Assembly: GCF_042661465.1 (NCBI RefSeq)
Contig: NZ_JBHSWE010000001.1
Coordinates: 3,534,001-3,598,000, forward strand
Reading direction: 5' to 3'
Origin: Marinobacterium_A aestuariivivens
Lineage (GTDB): Bacteria; Pseudomonadota; Gammaproteobacteria; Pseudomonadales; Balneatricaceae
DNA length: 64,000 bases
Part shown: positions 18,987-28,582 of the stretch, in pieces
Layout of the letters: each line of letters begins with the position of its first letter
Numbering within the stretch: the stretch's first letter is position 1
The notes under the pieces: model-generated
Database searches by the model: none
The model's input: only the letters and a program-made list of their open reading frames with translations
What the model was told of the DNA's origin: nothing
Program-made: the position numbers and the translations under genes

Positions 18987-19125
18987 AACTAACAGTATAA
19001 ATAAATTGGAGCAGGTCAGGTATCTCGGTCTGCTTCTCCTTGGCTGCCATGATTCTGTCTATCATCTGCTTGGCAGCTGACTCCAACTCCGGTACTACGA
19101 CCGTGTTTCCGAGCTGGCGGTATGC
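18987..19125 (-). pseudogene. C-terminal remnant of a C5 cytosine methyltransferase
   Basis: On the minus strand, immediately after a TAA, the frame reads AYRQLGNTVVVPELESAAKQ and on into a helical tail (MIDRIMAAKEKQ). QLGNTVVVP is motif X of C5 methyltransferases. Only about 40 codons survive. The upstream motifs I-IX are absent and the sequence beyond 19126 is AT-rich and unrelated. It lies convergent to module A in the same relation that vsr-dcm holds to module B, so it looks like the relic of the first module's own methyltransferase. Confidence 0.65.
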
Positions 19126-19385
19126 TTAGGTGTATTAAAACGGAAATAAAAGAAAAACAAGAAATACCGATCTATAGAACTTTTGTTGTGCCGACGATAT
19201 CTTGATCGATTATGGTCAGCCATAAGCTAGGATGGATGTATTTCCATGCTCCTGTGGATTACTGCGGCTACAGGTACGGCTTCGCGCTCTTTTGCGATAC
19301 CGGGCATTAGCAGTAGTATTAAATGTTTTGAAATCCTCATATCACCCGGTTACTCTTGTCGCAACAGGAAGACAAGGAGTTCGAT
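19126..19385. other. Promoter region of module B
   Basis: About 260 bases, AT-rich from 19130 to 19200, without a supportable gene. It should contain the promoter for module B. An AAGGAG ribosome site lies 7 bases before the ATG at 19386. Confidence 0.4.
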
Positions 19386-21261
19386 ATGAGGTGGTTCTTC
19401 TCCCCGCAGCTCCCCGGCCAGGTCGAGACCGAGGTTACACAACGAGATCAGTTCAGTAACGATGAGGTCGAGCTTTCTGAAACGATAATCCGGGAAGCCA
19501 TTCAGAACTCCCTAGACGCAGCGGCTGATGATCCTCCCAAGGTCCATGTATCAATTCGGATGCTGACTGCTGACGACGGCTTGGACGATGCATTTCTGGG
19601 GGGCATACTTGATGAACAGCTGGTGCATGCGCGTGCCGCAGGGCTTGATCTGAGTGATGTACCTTTTGATTCCCCGTCTATTCTATTGATAGAGGACTTC
19701 GGTACGAAGGGTCTTACGGGCAGCGTAAGCAGCAAGGATAATGACAACTTTTCGGACTTCTGGCGTCGTCATGGCAAATCCCATAAAACGGGTAAAAGTC
19801 GTGGGCGCTGGGGGTTGGGAAAGCTGGTGTATTCCGCAACCAGCCAAGTCGGTGTTTTTTTTGGTGTGACACTCCGCGATGGAGACAGCATTCCCCATCT
19901 TATGGGGCAGACTGTCCTGAAGCTACGGCAGGTGGATGAGCTTGAGTACCCTCCGCATGCTTTCTTCGCTCACGTAGAGAATGCAGGGGACCGACTGAGG
20001 GAGTTCCCTGTCCCGGGTGAGGATCTGGAGGAGGTCAACCGCTATATCAAGCAATTCGGGGTACAGCGAAAAGCCGGAGAGAACGGACTCTCAATAATCA
20101 TTCCGTTTCCCAACCCTAAATTCAGTATAGAAGCGATGATCGGAACCGCCATCGCGAACTATTTTTACCCGATTATTACGAAGCAGCTAACCTTGCGCTT
20201 CGGTGAGCTGGATGTTGACGCATCTAACATCAGGAAATTGGCGCATCAGTACGCTAAGGATAAGTTTGCTGATATCGAGGCCTTGTTCGATTTCGTTGAA
20301 GAGGCCTATGCGCTTGAAGGCTCGAAAATACAACCGATGCGTTTGAGCTGGATCGATGATGGGCGGCTGGATGAAGACGACTTTGAGCCTGAAGTACTTG
20401 ATAGCATCAGGGAGCGGTACGCTGAAGGTAAGCTCGTCAGCCTGAGTTTACCAGTCACTTTAACTAAAAAAGTGGTGAGCGCGAAAGCACCTATTTCGCG
20501 GTATTTCTCAAAAAGCCCACTGACCTGAGTAAAGGGGTCGACCTGTATGTTCGTGGCGGGCTGACCCTGCCTGGTGAGACTAAATTCAGAGACCGGAAAG
20601 CCCTCGGAGCAATGATTGCTGATCAGGAAGAAATATGCTCTTTTCTCGGATATGCGGAGAATGCTGCTCACACGAAGTGGATAGGGAGTGCCGAGAAGCT
20701 GAAGGAGCACTACAGGAATCCGAATAAGCCCATCCAGGCAATCAAGCAGTCTCTTGTTCAGCTATACGACCTTTTATCTGAAGAAATTGAAGAGGTTGAT
20801 GAGCAGGCCCTCCATGATTTCTTCTGGATTGATGAACCGGGAGCTGATGGGCCTTCAAAGAAAAAGCAGAAAAAAACACCTATCGTAATACCTCCCCCGA
20901 AAGAGCCTAGCCAAAGGCATTTCAGTATTTCAACTGTTGATGGTGGTTTTTCCGTTGTCACTCCGAAGGATGCTTGCCCTGATAACTATCCACAGGCGGT
21001 AAAGATTGAGGTGGCTTACGATGTGGAAGCCGGGAATCCATTTAAAAAATACTCCCCGCACGATTTCAAACTTGGACAGGGTGGGAATCTGAAGATAGCT
21101 CTTACGAAAGAAACCGGCAAGGTTGTGAGCAGAGCTGAAAATGTATTGCAGCTGGAAGTGAAAAGCCCCCGTTTGGGCTGCATGTGACCGGGTTTGACGA
21201 TAACCGTGATGTGAAAGTAAAACTGACTAGAGAGGGCTGGTCTGATGCAGAAAACGATTAA
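19386..21261 (+). CDS. GHKL-type ATPase, module B (two frameshifts)
   Basis: About 625 residues joined, nearly the same length as the module A ATPase. It has N-box E37...N41 (REAIQN), the G1 motif IEDFGTKGLTG with D104, and G2 RGRWGLGK at about 139-145. Both ATPases share the unusual D-[YF]-[NG]-T-x-GLTG form of G1. A middle domain, a lysine-rich linker (SKKKQKKTP) and a beta-rich C-terminal domain ending near TGFDDNRDVKVKL follow. Breaks lie in an A-run near 20510 (FSKKPTDLSKG when repaired) and a C-run near 21150 (KSPPFGLHVTGF). ATG 19386 has an AAGGAG ribosome site. The sequence is only distantly similar to module A, so this is an old divergence, not a recent duplication. Function is inferred from context. 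Confidence 0.8.
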
Positions 21262-21990
21262 CCACACTGGTCGTCGAAGAATAGAACTTAGCGAGCTTAG
21301 GATCTTTATCGAATCTGCGGCGGACGGGGTGCCTGAATTCAGTGTGGATTTCAGCCTCAACAAGAAGGGCCTGCCAGAAGAAGCACAGATCTATATAGAG
21401 GCGTACCGCAAAAACACACTTCAGCGGTTCCAATTCGGCCAAGTAGGTCGTATTTCACCACCTGCAACGACGCGACTTGATCAACTCGAACTTAGTGGCC
21501 CTGTATTGTTCAGAGCACTTATTGTCGATGAGAGTGAGCATGTTGGACGCCTCATAGCTAAGGCCGAGGCGCTCCGGCCGGAGGGGATAATGACGAGGAT
21601 AATAAAGCGAGTCTTTTGACTGTCCGTTCCGGACCTTTGGGACAGGTTACCTGGAGGATTGACTTTGAAACAGGTGGCAAACCACAGCTTTGTATCAACA
21701 GCAAAATCCCAAATGCCGTTGACCAGATAAAAAGCAATCCGATGTTTCAGGCTTTAGTGCTTCCAGCAGCGTTGCGTCAGATTCTTCTTCATTATCTGTG
21801 GAACGATGATGAAGACAACCAAGAAGCGGACGGATGGCTCAGGTTTGCTGAACACATCGCGATTGAAAGACCAGTTGAAAAAGATCCTCTTACTTTGAAC
21901 AACTGGGTGGAGGATGTAGTGGACAGCTTCAGCAAACAGTTTGGGCTTTGTGATCAGCTGATCAGGTCAATGGAGGATGATAATGATTGA
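21245..21990 (+). CDS. Middle protein of module B (one frameshift)
   Basis: About 248 residues joined. The break is in a G-run near 21587, and adding one G gives ALRPEGDNDEDNKASLLTVRSG. Its start overlaps the ATPase 3' end by 17 bases. The N-terminal part is beta-rich. The C-terminal part begins ALVLPAALRQILLHYLWND and is helical, matching the layout of 17356-18201. No known domain is recognised. It is probably a partner of the ATPase, judged by coupling and co-occurrence only. Confidence 0.72.
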
Positions 21991-22696
21991 ACGCAAGCTT
22001 AACGAAGCCGGCCTGATTGAGTTCGAAAACTTTATCCTAGAGCTTCGAAACGAAGGTACCCCGAGCACGCCCATTTACCTGCTGAATGAGGACTCGACAT
22101 CAGAGCCCATCGGTGAGTCACTGCCATTGGTAAATACCAATTTCGAAACCCGCTATCTGCTGGGCGAACATCTGGTAGATACCTTGGGTGGCACCGCAGA
22201 TGCAGCTCGCTTTTTTGGTGACCGGGGCTTCTGGAGTGGTCTCGCGCTGTTCTGGTTCGACCTGCTTTGTCCGGCTAGGGATGACGGGTCCCGGAAGCCT
22301 AGCAAGGAATACAATTACATACTTAGTGAAAACTTTAATCACCGCCCCCGGCATTCTGTTTTCACTACTTGGCAGCTCGTCTCGCGTTATGGTGAGGACG
22401 CTAAGTTCCTGCTCAATGGCGCATTGCCTGTCAGGGGTGAACTGGTCGAACAGCTAATGGCAAGACAGTACCTGCTGAGTTGCGAAGGGGTTATAAGAAC
22501 TGCGAGTCAGCTCTACTACGATCCTGAACGCAATACTTACAAAAAAGGTGCGGCTGCAAGAAAAAGCGCGGGATGTATCGCCAGATATATAAGCTGGATG
22601 GACCAACTGAAGGTCAATTATGACCTTTTTGCTATGAGCCCCGATGACTTTTTCAGCCTGATGCCGGCTGAATTCGATCGGTTCAGGCAGGCCTGA
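21983..22696 (+). CDS. Helical protein, third gene of module B
   Basis: A 237-residue protein starting at ATG 21983, seven bases after a GGAGG ribosome site (an ATG at 21977 is too close to it). It is helical, with conserved-looking blocks FWSGLALFWFDLLCP, KEYNYILSENFNHRPRHSVF, ARQYLLSCEGVIRTASQLYYD and AGCIARYISWMDQLKVNYDL. It holds the same position as the DUF6339-like gene of module A, but sequence similarity between them is weak. I do not know its family name or activity. It overlaps the preceding gene by 8 bases. Confidence 0.72.
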   Translation: MIERKLNEAGLIEFENFILELRNEGTPSTPIYLLNEDSTSEPIGESLPLVNTNFETRYLLGEHLVDTLGGTADAARFFGDRGFWSGLALFWFDLLCPARDDGSRKPSKEYNYILSENFNHRPRHSVFTTWQLVSRYGEDAKFLLNGALPVRGELVEQLMARQYLLSCEGVIRTASQLYYDPERNTYKKGAAARKSAGCIARYISWMDQLKVNYDLFAMSPDDFFSLMPAEFDRFRQA

Positions 22697-22947
22697 AAAA
22701 CGGGAGTGCTATGCCAGACTGAACATGCTGATTCTATGCTATTCGTTGTGAGTGATTCTTCTTCATAGCCTAATGGAAACAGTTCCTGTAGTGATTCGAT
22801 GATCCAAGACAACGATTTTACTGGTAAAGTCATGCCTTAACAGAGGTGTTAAATGGCAAGATAGCGTTAAGCGTCGGGCGAACCAGTCCAGAGCATCAAA
22901 TTGCCGTCTGGCAATAGTGTCCACCTATTTGTCAGTAAGGTTAATAA
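22697..22947. other. Convergent intergenic region between module B and vsr
   Basis: About 250 bases between two converging operons. No gene and no clear hairpin with a T-run were found on either strand. Confidence 0.35.
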
Positions 22948-23412
22948 CTAGTGTGAAGTGATATCGGAAGGTATTGAACTGCTCGAGCTGCCAAGCGTCA
23001 GCCATTGGGCTATTGACGAAATCAGTGATGACGTATTCACTTTGTTCCTTCCCCGAATAGCACATTCCCAGACAGTGAGAACCTTCCAGCCAAGTTCTTC
23101 TAATTCTTTTTGGGCTAAAAGGTCTCTCTTTTTATTTTGGTTAAGCTTTTTAATCCACCATTCTGTTCGGGTTTTAGGTATTTTGAAAAGTGAGCAGCAG
23201 TGCATGTGCCAAAAGCATCCATGCACAAAAATCACTGCTTTGTACTTTGGAAATACAAGATCAGGCTTGCCTGGAAGGCGAGAGTCATGAATTCTATACC
23301 TGAAGCCAAGAGAGTGTAAGTGGGACCTTACCAATAACTCAGGCTTGGTATTGCCCGGTTTTATCGCAGCCATGTTACGGCTGCGAGTTTTTTGGTCGTG
23401 TACATCGGTCAT
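22948..23412 (-). CDS. vsr: Very-short-patch-repair endonuclease (Vsr)
   Basis: A 154-residue Vsr-family nuclease. It nicks next to T:G mismatches that arise when 5-methylcytosine deaminates. Family motifs are visible: RSRNMAAIKPGNTKPE, then FRYRIHDSRLPGKPDLVFP with the catalytic aspartate, then IFVHGCFWHMHCC with the zinc and active-site His/Cys, then KTRTEWWIKKLNQN. It starts two bases after the methyltransferase stop, so it is co-transcribed with it. It presumably protects that enzyme's sites from C-to-T mutation. Length is normal. Confidence 0.96.
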   Translation of the reverse strand: MTDVHDQKTRSRNMAAIKPGNTKPELLVRSHLHSLGFRYRIHDSRLPGKPDLVFPKYKAVIFVHGCFWHMHCCSLFKIPKTRTEWWIKKLNQNKKRDLLAQKELEELGWKVLTVWECAIRGRNKVNTSSLISSIAQWLTLGSSSSSIPSDITSH

Positions 23413-23414
23413 GG

Positions 23415-25054
23415 CTACATTAGTTCTAATTGTTGGTCATTTTTTATTTTGTCTTTGGCCTTTTGATGTTCAGAGATAACAGTCTCTTCTCTATTAATTA
23501 CTGCTTTCACTATTTTAGCGATTTCAAAAGCGAGTAATGGAGGTACTGCGTTACCTACTTGCTTGAACTGCTCCGTTCTGGGTCCTTGAAAGAAGTAGTT
23601 ATCAGGAAATGTCTGCAATCTCGCTGCTTCACGCACAGTCAAACTACGACCTTGACTAGGGTCTGGGTGAATGAAGTAGTGCCCATCTTTTGAAATATGG
23701 CTTGTTATAGTTGTAGATGGAGTTTGGTACATTTGTACTCTAAATCGATCTGCAAACTTGCCTGTTTCCCAATTCTTGTGTTCGGGGCGTAGCATAGGAA
23801 GAGAAAATTCTTGGTGCCCCTTCGGTGACTTTTTAAAGGCTGATGCAAAACATGAAGCATAAATGTACCTTCGCAGATCCTCTGACATATGTCCTCGTGA
23901 CTCGTGATTTAGCCATACTTCCAATTTACTACCGTCTTTTTGATACCAATGATCAAAAGTGGGATTGGAAATTTTGAGATGGCCCGATAGGTTCTTATTA
24001 TATCGAAGACCTCCTGGTGCTCTATTGTTTTCGATATTAAACTTAGCATCGCTAAGATATGGAAGCAGCTCTTCTAATTTTAAAGAAGGATAGTTTTTTA
24101 TGTATGATATCAAATCATCGATATGATCTGATATTAAAACTCGCCAGTTGTCTGGTGAGTCTTTTTCTTTGCTTAACGTGCTTCTTAAAGGAGGTATACC
24201 TTCAAGCGCCTCTTGAACAGTTGTTGTTTTTTTCTCTGTCAGGACTCCACAATTGACTTTGATGTCCTCCCTAATACCTATAAGTATTACTCGATGCCTA
24301 GCTTGTGGGATGCCGTACTTCTCTGCTTTAACGACAAACTTACGAGCATCAAAGTCTTCAGGCGAGTCGTTATGATGAAAAGTGTCACCTGTTACAAGTG
24401 AACAAATACGATACTTACTATTTTCGTCTTCTTCTTCAAATCCTAACGCTTTGTTTGGATTCGAAAGATCTCTGAGAATCTCGTGAAAAATAGGCTTCTC
24501 ATTTACTTTTGATGACAGGATTCCTTTAACATTTTCCATGACAAATACAGAGGGTGAGTACCTTTGAATAATTCTTAAGTACTCTTTATACAGGAAGTGT
24601 CGATGATCAGACTCAGCTTTATAATCAGCAATGCCTTTGTTTCTAGCTCTTCCAACTAGTGAATATGCTTGGCAAGGGGGCCGCCAATGAGTACCCAGTC
24701 TTGGTCGCTATTCCCCAATCCAGCTTTGTTGATTTGCTCTTCCAGCTCATCGTTTCCTTTCGGAGAACCGAGCTTAATCTGGCGTGCTTCTTCGCCTGAC
24801 AAAACCCACAAGTCTTCAGTGTGTTCGCTGTATGGAACTGGAGCTTTTCCATTACAAAAGGCGAAATAGTCACCAAGATGCTCAGGTCTGTTGGCTTTTA
24901 GAAGGCGAAAAAATGCCCGGAGTCTCAGTGTAGCGCGGGCGTGAGTGTCCATCTCGGCGGAGACTGCTATCTCAAATGCGTTTTCTAAGGACGAAAAGCC
25001 CTCGCCGAGACCGCCGGGACCGGCGAATAGATCTACGATTTTTGTTGAAGACAT
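23415..25054 (-). CDS. DNA (cytosine-5)-methyltransferase (one frameshift)
   Basis: About 546 residues joined. Motif I is VDLFAGPGGLGEGF and motif IV is GGPPCQAYS with the catalytic cysteine, restored by adding one C to the run at 24676-24680. Motif VI is VMENVKG, VIII is QARHRVILIG, IX is RSLTVREAARLQTFPD and X is QFKQVGNAVPP. The unusually long region between VIII and IX holds the target-recognition part, so specificity cannot be read. The ATG at 25054 (MSSTKIVDLF) is chosen; the frame stays open upstream but without family sequence. It is coupled to vsr and convergent with ATPase module B. No cognate restriction nuclease is next to it. It may be the self-marking component for the ATPase module. 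Confidence 0.93.
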
Positions 25055-25140
25055 CTGATGATTGTATCGTGTGTTAGATGGCTGCCAGGATATCAGGGGG
25101 ACGTCGCTAGGCAACAGATAGAGCCTCCCTAGCGTTAATG

Positions 25141-25560
25141 TAGAATGTATTTCTCGTTTCAGCAGACCATCACCATCGACTCGTTGGATACCTTCACGCG
25201 GAAGACGCAGGAGGTCTTGGATTGGCGTTTCGCTCATTACAGGGATCGCTTGCCACGATCGTCCTTCGCCGACGTTACGACCACAGCGAACGACAGCGAC
25301 GCGCCGGCCGCCGCAACCCCAGTTGCCGTTCTTTCCCAATATCCGCATCGCCTGCGGACATTTCAAAACCGGTAGCGCCGATGCCGAAGAGTTCGTGCGC
25401 ATGCCCACGGGTTTCGGCGCGCTCAGCCAGGGGCGGCATTTCATCGCGCGCGCCTCCGGCAACTCGATGAACGGCGGCCGCAACCCCATCCAGGATGGCG
25501 ACTATCTGCTGCTGGAGCAGATTACCTCGTCAACCGCCGGCAGCATCACCGGCGCTTCGC
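25141..25560 (+). pseudogene. Remnant with S24/LexA-like domain at the island edge
   Basis: A fragment reading SADAEEFVRMPTGFGALSQG, then HFIARASGNSMNGGRNPIQDGDYLLLE: the S24-type peptidase fold sequence with the serine of GNSMNGG. Before it is TIDSLDTFTRKTQEVLDWRF, in a frame offset by one base at about 25330 (here an apparent extra T). The 5' end is cut near 25140. The sequence stops being family-like at about 25560, beside the GMC oxidoreductase stop. It is probably the tail of a larger defence-type protein lost by deletion, and it marks the right border of the accessory island. Confidence 0.6.
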
Positions 25561-25571
25561 GACATGCCCGG

Positions 25572-27085
25572 TCAGGCTGGAAATTGTCCCTTGAGATGAT
25601 CGGCAAGTCGCAACGCCAGCGCCACGATGGTCAGCGTCGGATTCATGTAACCGCTGGTGGTAAAAACGGAGCTGCCGGCGATATAGAGGTTGGTCACCGA
25701 GTGCAGGCGGCAGTTCCGATCCACGACGCCCTCTTTGGGGTTGTCGGCCATCCGTGTCGTGCCCATATGGTGAGAACCCCAGTTCAGCGAATCGGGCCAG
25801 TTCACCTGGTTTGTCGTCAGCCAGTCGGCCAGCTGGACGTGCCCCAGGCCCAGACGGCCAAGCTCTTCCCCGATCAGTTCGAGGCTGATCCGTATCGTTT
25901 GAAAATCGAGTTCCGTGAGCCGCCAGTCCAGCAAGACCTTGTTGAGTCCCAGGGCGTCCCGTTCGTGGCTCAGGGTGATGCGGCTGTCCGGATTGGGGGC
26001 CTGTTCGCTGCGCGTGGTGAGATTGAAGAAGGCGCCTTGTTGTAACCTGCCGTCATCCAGGTCTGCCATGAGGGTTATCCGCTCTTTCTCCAGATCGGCC
26101 GGCCAGGCATCCCTGTCCGTACCGGCACGGGGATCGGGTGCCCGCGTGAAGGTGGCGCTGCAATTGAGAATCCGCCGCGTGCGCTGGGATAGCGGCGTTG
26201 GACACAGGCCGGCAAGGGCGCGCTGGTCCTCTTTTTCGATCGGTTCGAAAAGCGCCTTGATCCTGACCGGTTCGCGGGTGAATACCCGGGCCGAGCGTTG
26301 CACCATGGGATGATCCATGAAAAAGCGCCCGACCCGGTCGTATTGGTTGCCAAGTCCCGCCCTGGCGACCCGGTTGGAGAGCAGCAGGATGCGGGCGTTT
26401 TCTATCCCGCCGCAGGCGAGGACGAAATACCGGGCCCGCACCGACCCCTTGTGACCCCAGGGGTGCGAATCTGTGCCCTTAGCACCCGCGAGGCGTTTTC
26501 GTCGGTCTCGAGTTCGGTGACGTTGGCATAGAGGTAAGCCCGGATGTTGCCGGCCTCCCCGAGCTCGCGTCTGTAGACCGTGCCGAAGCGGGTCGGTGGA
26601 CTGAACTGCCACAACTGCGCGTGCAGCTTGGCCGGGTGAAAATCCGGAAACCGGCGGGCGTCGTCTTCCCAGTCGGCAATCCCGTAGCGATAAGGGCCCA
26701 GCTCGCACAGGGCCTGCGCCGCCGGATAGTAGGCATCCAGCGCCTGCCTGCGGATCGGCCAGCCGCTATGGGGGACCCAGGGGCGCGCCTCGAAGTCGCT
26801 TTCGTCGAGCGGGCCGCACCAGCCTCCCCAGTGATTGGTGCTGCCGCCGAAATAGCGCAGGCGGGCCAGGTGCAGCTCCCAGTAGGGGAGTCCTCTTTTC
26901 TCGCCCCGGTAGAGGGACTGAATCTCCTCGTTCAATTCGTAGCCGCCGCTCTCCAGCAGGCAGACCTGGACCCCGGATCCGCGCAGTGCCCCGGCAAGCG
27001 TGATACCGGCCGCGCCGGCGCCGATGATACAGACATCGGCCTCGATCTCAGTGCCGTTGTCGAGTTGCCTGAAGTCGATAATCAT
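25572..27085 (-). CDS. GMC-family oxidoreductase (one frameshift)
   Basis: FAD-dependent glucose-methanol-choline oxidoreductase, about 505 residues joined. The N-terminal dinucleotide fold is VCIIGAGAAGITLAGAL, and there is an FAD contact block YFGGSTNHWGGWCGPLD. The C-terminal domain ends HHMGTTRMADNPKEGVVD and SGYMNPTLTIVALALRLADH, the typical active-site and FAD-binding end. The break is at the C-run 26455-26458 (RTPGGHKGSVRARYFVLACGG when repaired). It resembles the flavoprotein subunits of membrane-linked sugar/alcohol dehydrogenases more than BetA. A Tat-signal partner lies 20 bases upstream in the same operon. The substrate cannot be told. Confidence 0.88.
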
Positions 27086-27105
27086 GCGCAGGATGGCCTG
27101 TTAAT

Positions 27106-27531
27106 TCAGGGGGAGAGCGCCAGCAGGGCGCAGAGAGAGGCCTCGGATTGCGCCAGTATCCAGCCCTCGAGGATGACGGTATTCCCGGCGAGAAAGTCCT
27201 GCCTGCGCCTCTGATCGATGGCGGTTTTTGACCCTGCCCCGCCGCCAGGCGGAGGGTTTTGACGCATGGCCAGGCCTGAATGTTCCAGCAACAGCGCAGG
27301 GTTGGCCCGTTCGGGGAAACGCTCCAGGTAACGCCGACCGATCGCCCTGGCGCCTGCGGGATCGAAAAGCAGCTGTTCGATCGCCGTCTCGATCGACTGG
27401 AGCGACAGCCGGCTTTCAGGGGCGGGTGCGGATCGGCCCAGCGTCTGGCCACTGCATAAACCGGGGACGCCCATTCCGCCACCCAGTATGAACAGGAGAA
27501 ATTGCCTTCGTTGCATGGGGCGCACCGCCAT
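27106..27531 (-). CDS. Tat-signal small subunit beside the GMC oxidoreductase
   Basis: A 141-residue protein with a twin-arginine signal near the N-terminus (MQRRQFLLFILGGGMGVPGL), so probably exported folded or used to co-export a partner. The mature part is helical (IETAIEQLLFDPAGARAIG). Such small Tat proteins accompany GMC flavoproteins as a third subunit (gluconate 2-dehydrogenase subunit 3-like). The match here is by size and context, not by motif. ATG 27531 gives six residues before the RR motif start; ATG 27516 is a good alternative. Confidence 0.65.
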   Translation of the reverse strand: MAVRPMQRRQFLLFILGGGMGVPGLCSGQTLGRSAPAPESRLSLQSIETAIEQLLFDPAGARAIGRRYLERFPERANPALLLEHSGLAMRQNPPPGGGAGSKTAIDQRRRQDFLAGNTVILEGWILAQSEASLCALLALSP

Positions 27532-27722
27532 CGTCTGCCAGGCTGAGCTGAAATCTATTGCTCATCGATAACAGTATGGTTCCGTGCCGGCGGAACAGCT
27601 AACGACGACGAGGCCTTGCACCGTTCCGCCGTCCAGCGGGCAGGCTGTTCACCGGCTTCCCAGGCCGCACGGTGCCGAGCTGCGAAGTGGGTTGGGCGAA
27701 ACCGGCTGGACAGGCGCGCCTG

Positions 27723-28499
27723 TCATTGCGTAGCGGCGACCCGCTGTGTCAGAGCTTCCAGGAAGGTCCGGATCCGCCCGGCATTGGTGCCCAGGTCGCT
27801 GCGCCCCAGGCGCGAGGCGGAGCGCATGTCCACGCGTGTGCCGCCGTCGGTCTCGCTGAGGCGGATCACCACGTCATCCTTGAAGCCGAACCACAGGGTG
27901 GTGGCGGTGGCTTCCAGGCCATGGTCGGTGATGGCGACGATCTCCCAGCCCTGATCCAGTGCAGTGGTCTCCACGGCGTTGCGTACGAGGTCGAGCGGCA
28001 GGTCGAGGACGAGCGGCCGGATGTCGGGATAGGCCTCGATCTGCTGGCGGGCGGTGCCGGTGCCGGGATAGTCCACCGCGTTGGGGGCCGCCTCGCGCGC
28101 GGCGGCCAGAGCCACGAAGGCGGGCGGGTTCCCGGTGTCGGTGGTGATGTCGTGGATGGGAGGCACCTGCTGAGCCCGTTGCCAGAGCTGCCACGGCACG
28201 GCCAGCAGAGCCAGGGCGCTGACGACGACCAGGCCCGCGGCCAGCGCCGGGCCGGCGCGCCGGTTGAGCCCGGCGGCGAGCAGTGCCAGCATGCCCATGG
28301 CGCCGGCGCCGATGGCGACGTAAACGCCGTAGCGCAGCACCCCGAAGGCGGCACCCAGCCCGAGCCACTCCAGGCGGTAGCCCGGACCGGCGCCGGCCAT
28401 CAGCAGTGCGGCGACGATCAGCAGCAGCAGGGCCAGCCAGGACAGGCGCGCCGGCCAGCGGCCACCGGTGATACGACTTCCCGAACGCAGGATGGACAT
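27723..28499 (-). CDS. DUF1499 membrane protein
   Basis: A 258-residue protein. It has three or four membrane segments in the first 110 residues (LSWLALLLLIVAALLMAGAG; GAMGMLALLAAGL; ALAAGLVVVSALALLAVPW). The soluble C-terminal domain (LDLPLDLVRNAVETTALDQG ... DVVIRLSETDGGTRVDMRSASR) is typical of DUF1499. Function is unknown in the family. It follows traX on the same strand, about 80 bases downstream. Confidence 0.85.
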   Translation of the reverse strand: MSILRSGSRITGGRWPARLSWLALLLLIVAALLMAGAGPGYRLEWLGLGAAFGVLRYGVYVAIGAGAMGMLALLAAGLNRRAGPALAAGLVVVSALALLAVPWQLWQRAQQVPPIHDITTDTGNPPAFVALAAAREAAPNAVDYPGTGTARQQIEAYPDIRPLVLDLPLDLVRNAVETTALDQGWEIVAITDHGLEATATTLWFGFKDDVVIRLSETDGGTRVDMRSASRLGRSDLGTNAGRIRTFLEALTQRVAATQ

Positions 28500-28582
28500 T
28501 GCAGACTCCTCGGTATCGAAGCACGGCTGTTCTCAGCATACCTTCTATGGCTGTCGAGGTGACCGTCGGCCGACGCTTCGAA

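Noticed and set aside
15453..21990. Programmed frameshifting in the ATPase modules
   Set aside because: The same kind of one-base loss hits pheT, pntA and other unrelated genes, and the sites lack a slippery heptamer with a downstream structure; sequencing error is the simpler reading.
24656..25489. Extended N-terminus of the methyltransferase to 25489
   Set aside because: No family sequence before MSSTKIVDLF, and it overlaps the S24 remnant on the other strand.
27672..28562. A 296-codon plus-strand open frame
   Set aside because: Glycine/glutamine-rich shadow of the DUF1499 gene on the other strand.
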